DNA of 64,000 nt from Myoxocephalus aenaeus (Eukaryota > Chordata > Actinopteri > Perciformes > Cottidae), in contig JBAMJR010000040.1 in NCBI GenBank assembly GCA_038501785.1, positions 5,064,001-5,128,000 of the forward strand, written 5' to 3'. The notes beneath the pieces were generated by a model, which did not search any database, was not told where the DNA came from, and saw only the letters and a list, made by a program, of their open reading frames with translations. Both the position numbers and the translations under genes were made by a program. This document shows positions 58,095-64,000 of this stretch, piece after piece; within the stretch, counting starts at the first letter, position 1; each line of letters opens with the position of its first letter.

Positions 58095-59585
58095 CTTAAC
58101 TGTGGGACTTTGGGGAGGCAGTCAGAAGCATGATGTGGCTCTCTGTTCTGTTTCTGGCTGACCTGTTTCGGTCGGGAGTCATGTGCACCACAAAGCGTGG
58201 TATTCACTGCTTAATTTAGCAATCACAGTGCAGTGGAAGACTCTGAAGAATTGTGAACAGCATCTGTCTGGTTTTAAGACTAGATCTGAGGGTAATAATA
58301 TGCACATATTCTGGTCTTCCCACTGGGCACCAGGATTTATCCGCTGCCCACCAAGTGTGGATGAGGTGACCGTTTGATATATGATACAGGAACATCATGG
58401 CCTGTTAAACCAGTTAGAGGGCGCAGCGGCGGTTTTAGTTTGTGCCCCTGGTAACCCTCTAGTTCTGCATTAAATCCCTTTGTGCAATGTGCCTGTCACC
58501 TCCAAACTCATATTAACTACAGTGCAAACAGAAGACTATGCTTTGCAGCTTCATCACATAACATATTTGGGGAATTTGCCCATGTATATTCTTTGTGGAC
58601 ACACAGACTCCCTCTACATCACAGGGCCTCAACATAAGATAATAATGCAGCACATTAGGTCATATTGTGTTTCAAATTAATTTGAACATTATCCAATTAC
58701 TAAGACCAATACACTTGGGTGCCTCGAAGTGGACGTGGTCCTCGTGACCTCGCCCATTGATTTGTGGACTGCTGCTTTGAAACGATGAGTCTGGCATTTT
58801 GGCCATCGCCACCTTGTTTTCTTGCAACTAGAAGTTAGACAGAAATTAATTAACTTTCATGAACTAATAAACACACTGTGAAAGGGTACAAGTTGAAGAC
58901 GAAAACAGACAACTTCAGGACCGGACAATGCTGAGGTAGAGACCTTTTAATCACAAAGTAGCCACGCCCTAAAGCATACCCTGCTTCATCATCTATTCAT
59001 CATCTATATTACTCTCAATGGGATCATTATTTTGTCAATGAAAAACCTGCTGTTTTGAGGCCATGAACTCATGTTTACAATGTTTATGAGGTAATAAATA
59101 AAGTTACAAGTAGGGAGCCGCCTCCTGGTCTGGTACTGTCTGGTTAGGAGCCCTCTTTACTTGTTTGTTGATCCAGCCTCAAGTGACATGAATCCACCTT
59201 TAAATGCTCCGACATTGTTCCTCATCAGAAAAGTTAGATTTCCAACTTGTTTTCCTGTAGCTGACGTGTTTTAATTTACATATTTTGTGTAACCATTCCC
59301 CCTCAACCTGCATTGTCAACTTTTGCTTCAGTTAGCAATTTCCTGTATTTTCCAGAATGGCTTTTAACAGCCTTCAACAAAAGGTGTCTGTGCGCTGCAA
59401 ACATGTAGGTGGAGAAAGCGACAGCAGCAGTGCAGTGAGTCTTAGAAAAACACAGAGAGAGAGAGACTGAGAGAGAACAATGCCGTGGCGGTGTATCACT
59501 AGTCAACACTGGCACAAAATGGTGAGTTCATCACAGCCACCAAATTGTTTGTCCCCTGTGACTCCACGGACATTGCCTTTCAGGT

Positions 59586-59649
<64 letters not shown>
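59586..59649. repeat. (CA)n microsatellite at LINE boundary
   Basis: Pure AC run of 64 bp immediately upstream of the 5'-truncated LINE fragment at 59650. Confidence 0.97.
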
Positions 59650-59651
<2 letters not shown>

Positions 59652-61020
59652 AACTGAAGGCTTTGAAGAAGGTGAACCCCCACAAGGCTGTGGGACCTGA
59701 TGGAGTTCCTCCCAAAGTTCTGAAGGCCTGTGGGGAACAGCTAGCTGGTGTGTATACTGCCATTTTCAACCTGTCACTATCCCAGGCTGTAGTCCCCCGT
59801 ATCTTCAAATCCGCCATCATCATACCAGTCCCCAAAAGATCAGACACACCCACCCTAAATGACTTCAGGCCAGTGGCAATCACACCAGTCGCCATGAAGT
59901 GCCTGGAAAAACTGGTCCTCACACACATCAATCACATGGTCCCGGACAACGTCAACCCCTTCCAGTTTGCCTACCGCTCCAACCGATCAGTGGACGACGC
60001 GGTAGCAATAGCTCTACACCACACTCTGCAACACCTGGAAAGCAGCAGAACGTATGCCAGGATGCTTTTCCTGGACTACAGTTCTGCCTTCAACACTATC
60101 CGCCCAGGCAAACTGATCGAGAAGCTGTCAGACCTTGGCGTCCCAACCCCCACCTGCAACTGGATTCTGGACTTCCTGACAGAAAGACCACAGGTGGTGA
60201 GAATGGGAAGACGGGTGTCTGCTGAGCTCACAGTCAGCACAGGATCCCCACAGGGCTGCTGCCTTAGTCCAAAACTCTTCAGCCTGTACACCCATGACTG
60301 TGTCTCCACCCAAGACAACACCATCCTCATCAAATACGCAGATGGCACCACCATCCTGGGGCTCATCAAGGGGGACGACGAGTCAGGGTACAGGACCCAG
60401 ATAAACAACACTCTGGCCTACGGAGAGGAGAACGACCTCATCCTCAACACTGATAAAAACCAAAGAAATAATCCTGGCCTTCAGGAAGAATTCTCCCCCT
60501 CTAAAGCCTCTCACCATCAAAGGGACTGAGGTGGAGAGGGCCGACAACTACAGATTCCTGGGACTGCAGGTTACATCTGACCTGAGCCAGCAAAGGCTTT
60601 ACTTCATCAGGCTGCTCAGGAAAGCTGGTCTGAACCATCGCCCTCTCACCCTGGCCTACAGAGGACTGATGGAGAGCATCCTCACTGCAGGCATCACTGT
60701 CTGGTATGGGAACACCACACAGGCAGAGAGGAAGGCTCTGCAAAGAGTCATAAAGACTGCAGAGAGGATTACAGGGCCAAAACTTCCATCCATGGACTCT
60801 ACGTATGTGCAGCGATGTCGGGAAAAGAGAAGAGGGAATCATCAGAGACTCACTCCACCCAGCTCACTCTCTGCTCAGACCCAAACACTGCAGTACAACC
60901 TGAGACACAGCAGAGCAGACAGCATCACCACCCATAGAACACGTTTCTACAACAGCTTCTTCCCTGCCACAGTCAGACTGATGGCAAAACAAAACTGTGA
61001 ATAGGAACAGCACTCAGGAC
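59650..61020 (+). mobile_element. 5'-truncated non-LTR retrotransposon, RT domain and C-terminal region
   Basis: The frame from 59663 reads through RT motifs in order: NPHKAVGPDGVP, FRPVAITPVAMKCLEKL, FQFAYRSNRSVDDAV, FLDYSSAFNTI (first catalytic Asp), GSPQGCCLSPKLFSLY and KYADGTTILG. The last box should be (F/Y)ADD; the second Asp is Gly (codon GGC), which would abolish polymerase activity. The frame then shifts at an A-run (60455-60459, an extra A) and continues in another frame with RADNYRFLGL, LMESILTAGITVWYGN and ALQRVIKTAERITG to a stop at 61002-61004. Motifs fit the L2/CR1/Rex1 group; the exact clade is not fixed. The endonuclease is missing. Relic. Confidence 0.92.
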
Positions 61021-61044
61021 TAACCAACAGAAGACAGTTTGTTT

Positions 61045-62080
61045 GTGTTAAAGGTTGTTACTCAAACAAAGCTAGACTAATATGTGGGGTTCCACAGGGG
61101 TCCATTCTTGGTCCATTAATATTCCTACTTTATATTAATGATTTGTCCAACGTGTCAAAAAGTATTTTTTCGGATAATGTTTGCTGATGCCACGACTCTA
61201 GTTCTCTCTCATTCAAATTTCAATTCTCTGATTATGGAAGCTAATGCTGGTTTAACCGCCTATGCTACATGGTTTAAATTAAATAAGCTATCTTTGAATA
61301 TTAAAAAATCTAATTTTATTATTTTCAGTGGTAAAAAATCTTACTCGAAGGATTTAACTAAAATTTAAATTGAATCTCTTGAGATGCCTCAAGTCTCATC
61401 TACAACATTTTTAGGAATTATCATTGATGAAAGTTTAAGTTGGAGTAAACATATTGACTGTGTTAGTAGAAAAATAAACAAATCCATTGGAATTATAAGG
61501 AGGGTTAGACATCTTGTTTCTGCAAACTGTCTCCTTATTCTTTATTACAGTTTAATTTATCCTTATCTCTCTTATTGCAATATAGTTTGGGCAAGTACTT
61601 TTCCTACTTCTCTGAAAAAAAATGTGTTTCTCCAAATCGTTTTGTTAGGATTGCAACACGATCACAGTCTCACATCTCAGCTGCTCTTTTATTTCACAAA
61701 CTGCAGATTCTTACTATTTAAAACATTAATATTTCTTTAACTTGCATTTTCATGTATAAGACACTTTTAGGTAAAGGAAATATTCCTGATCATTTCAAAA
61801 CCTTCTTCAAAGTCAATTCTCAGATTCATTCTCACTCAACTCATCAATCTTCACATCTTCATCCTCCGAAATTACTGACTAGCAGAGGTCAATTCTCTAT
61901 TAGATTTAGGGGGACCAAGTTATGGAATAACTTTTCCCACCTCACAAAGAAATGTCCCTCTATAAAAAATTACAAAAATTGCCTAAAAAAAAGTCTAATT
62001 GCTGTTTCGTAAGAGTTTGTTATGTATTGGTGTTTTTTTTCTTTCTTGTTTTAGCTGTTATATCGAAATTTTTAGTTACC
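61045..62080 (+). mobile_element. second, distinct 5'-truncated LINE fragment
   Basis: Begins in the RT with GVPQGSILGPL and LLYINDLSN (about 61088-61145). After a frame change comes FADATTLVLSH, where the usual FADD box has Ala in place of the second Asp. Then TTFLGIIIDESLSWSKHID, INKSIGIIRRVRH, LILYYSLIYPYLSYCNIVWA and, after further frame changes, RGTKLWNNFSHLTKKCPSI with a stop at 62010-62012. LYYSLI-P-L-YCN-VW is typical of L2/Jockey-group fish LINEs. It differs in sequence and base composition (AT-rich) from the element just upstream, so it is another family. Relic. Confidence 0.9.
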
Positions 62081-63680
62081 ATTGCTTAGAAATTGCCACA
62101 GAGGTTTAATTCAATATCCCTGAACAAACTCAAGCCATGCTGACTTTCACGGTCACACATGGTGTTTTTTTCTTATTTTTATTTCTTCCAAAACTGTTGA
62201 CTCGGAGAGCCCTGCGAAAAAAATTCCACGTTTATATGGAATGCATGCAACACCATGGTAAGATCACACGGGACAAAGTATCTAAGATGTGGTTTTAGTA
62301 GCCCGTCTTCGAAACTTCAGTTTCAGCACGGCAGACCCACGTCAACAACTTTCGCCGTCGCATATTTGTCCTTGTCCTCTGAAGGCGCAGTCAGATTCTC
62401 TTAGCACAGGGGGTTGTCAATTCTCCGTCACATCATGCCTTGACCTGGTTACGTTTTCCATCAGGATCAAGGAAAAGTAGTGAGGAAAAGCCCCAGGACT
62501 ATACGATGATGACGGACCACCTGTGCATCCAGTTCAACAGGATCAAGGAAAGGTGCTGAAATGCACTGACCTGTACAGTTGGGTACTATGAAAGCTTTCC
62601 TGACAGTCCCTGAAAATATGTCAAACATCACAGCCGCACAAAATCTGGATGATAAAATAATAGCTTCAAAGCAAAGACAGAAGGCAACTGGAGCCCTGTA
62701 CCCAGCTGCAACCAATCACAGCATCGCTCACACTGCCGGATACTGTCATTGGGTCATGAGGTTAATGATTTGCTGCTTTGTCAAATCAGATTTATTATCT
62801 AAGCATGGATTAATTTGTCAGTATTGTGCGGCCCATTAAAGCACTACCAAGCAAAGCCTTAATTAGAAGAATGTTAATTGCAGTGATTACCAGCCTCCTC
62901 TTGAGGCGTCGCGAATGGGCAGAGGAGCAGGAATCGTCACCAAGTTTTGCGAGTGACGCAAATTAAGCATTTGGAGAAGTCACACACGGCGACAGTATGT
63001 GGAGCCTCACACTAGTCTTGTTTCCTCCAAGATGTGATTTCCTTAATCTCTTTGGATAGCCTGGACAACATTACTGAGTGATTGCTCAAGTGTTCACATA
63101 GATAATGTTCTGTGTGGAAAATCGCAACAAATTACATTTCTCCTACTGAGGGAGTATTGTATTGGAGGGCTGGAAGCGAGTGCCACCACAATCTCATGAA
63201 AGAGACACGAAGACACACCAAACACACAGTCAGCTCTGTAGGCAGCACGAGTTGCTGTTTGTATTTGACACTGATATGCAGACGCAATCAGATGAAAGAC
63301 TGGAAGACTGCGTTTGGATTTGAGGGTAGAGCTGAGTTACAGACGCCAGAAGCACCTTACCTTATCTCAACCTCTGTTCAATGTCGTCTTCCTGTGGGTT
63401 GATCCCATATGGTAATGCTTCTGTGCACCAACATTTCACAGTTAAAGCTGAAGACGCAGTGGTGCTGTTGTAGTCTGTGTTTCCAGCAGTTGGACGCAAT
63501 TTAGCAATTGCGTCCATGAAGGAATACTATCGGATCGCTGCTGTTGGAAGGAAGGTGTTACTTCATGGCCAGAATGATTACAATGGCCAAAGTCTTGTCA
63601 AATACAAATAACAAGTGAGATGCACTAACTGTACTTCATTTTTGTTTCGGCCACAAACAGAAAACACATCATCAATACAA
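62081..63680. other. intergenic tract, no gene seen
   Basis: About 1.6 kb without a supported gene. A short direct repeat CAGGATCAAGGAAA occurs at about 62461 and 62539. Open frames lack domains. Confidence 0.6.
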
Positions 63681-63842
63681 CAGTGGTGGGCCATCAGAGC
63701 CTTCTAAGCCTTCTCTGCTGGCCTAAACAGAATCACAAAGTTTACATTTTAATTTTTTATTATCACAAATACACTACATGTATCTACAGCGCCGCCCAGC
63801 TGTTATAGCAGGCGTAGGTACACATACCCTGGCCCGCCACTG
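63681..63842. mobile_element. 162-bp hAT MITE with perfect 8-bp TSD
   Basis: Ends CAGTGGTGGGCC and GGCCCGCCACTG are inverted repeats with one mismatch. CAATACAA at 63673-63680 is exactly repeated at 63843-63850. Its left half matches the copies at 40139 and 39440-40092 (reverse), so it is the shortest complete member of that family. Confidence 0.94.
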
Positions 63843-64000
63843 CAATACAATAACATATTCACTCTCCAGAAATAATTACTTGGAATTAAAAACGGGGAAG
63901 GGAGCAAAAGCGATCAAACGGGAAGTCACGAGTAATGGGTGAGAACGGGAAAAAGTAAATACAATTTCCCTCCCAGGTCATCCTCTTAATACCCGACAGC

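Larger units (their letters stand above)
53728..59585. other. gene-poor intergenic tract, third part
   Basis: No supported gene. Two CA arrays (57053-57089, 58046-58090) generate false Val-Cys or His-Thr runs in overlapping frames. A weak dispersed-repeat match lies at 55410-55505 (GTCAGATTTATTGCC), and the sequence around 58740-59240, with TTGCAACTAGAAGTTAG, may be another old repeat. Neither is certain. Confidence 0.55.

Noticed and set aside
1..64000. CRISPR arrays, tRNA, rRNA, operons or defence islands
   Set aside because: No regularly spaced repeats with unique spacers, no cloverleaf with intact A and B boxes that I could find by eye, and the genome is clearly vertebrate.

Overview
The window looks like a teleost (ray-finned fish) chromosome: vertebrate-type split exons, long CA/TG and AT microsatellites, many hAT, Tc1, Harbinger and non-LTR retrotransposon remnants of kinds common in fish, and very low gene density. 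One real gene is recognised with confidence. The last three coding exons of NPHP4 (nephrocystin-4, a protein of the ciliary transition zone) lie on the + strand at 845-1024, 2514-2657 and 5188-5328, followed by a short 3' UTR with a polyadenylation signal at 5488.

From about 5.5 kb to 35 kb there is no convincing cellular gene. The tract holds mostly unique AT-rich DNA, plus a possible piggyBac-like element (15.7-16.8 kb), a decayed coiled-coil coding tract with an inverted duplicate (17.7-18.4 kb), an element with inverted terminal-type repeats set between long AT arrays (19.0-20.7 kb), a hAT copy with a perfect 8-bp duplication (22.2-22.9 kb), a decayed LTR-retrotransposon pol fragment (24.9-25.6 kb) and a minus-strand APE-type LINE remnant (27.7-29.2 kb).

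From 35 to 54 kb the DNA is a dense transposon layer cake. A Harbinger-like element sits inside a truncated Tc1 element (35.6-37.3 kb). Several hAT elements keep 8-bp target duplications (38.7, 39.4, 52.1 kb). At 47.5-50.4 kb one hAT contains a second hAT, which carries a BED zinc-finger transposase exon and the end of a third element. Possible exons at 38.3 kb and 43.7 kb could form a small single-pass membrane protein gene on the + strand; this is tentative.

From 54 to 64 kb the DNA is again mostly unique. It contains three CA arrays, two head-to-tail LINE fragments (59.65-62.0 kb), each with the second Asp of the RT active-site box replaced, and a 162-bp hAT MITE with a perfect 8-bp duplication near the right edge. 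I see no operon, CRISPR array, tRNA, rRNA or defence system, and nothing that amounts to a new multi-gene system. The most interesting items are the nested transposons, the foldback structures and the tentative orphan gene.
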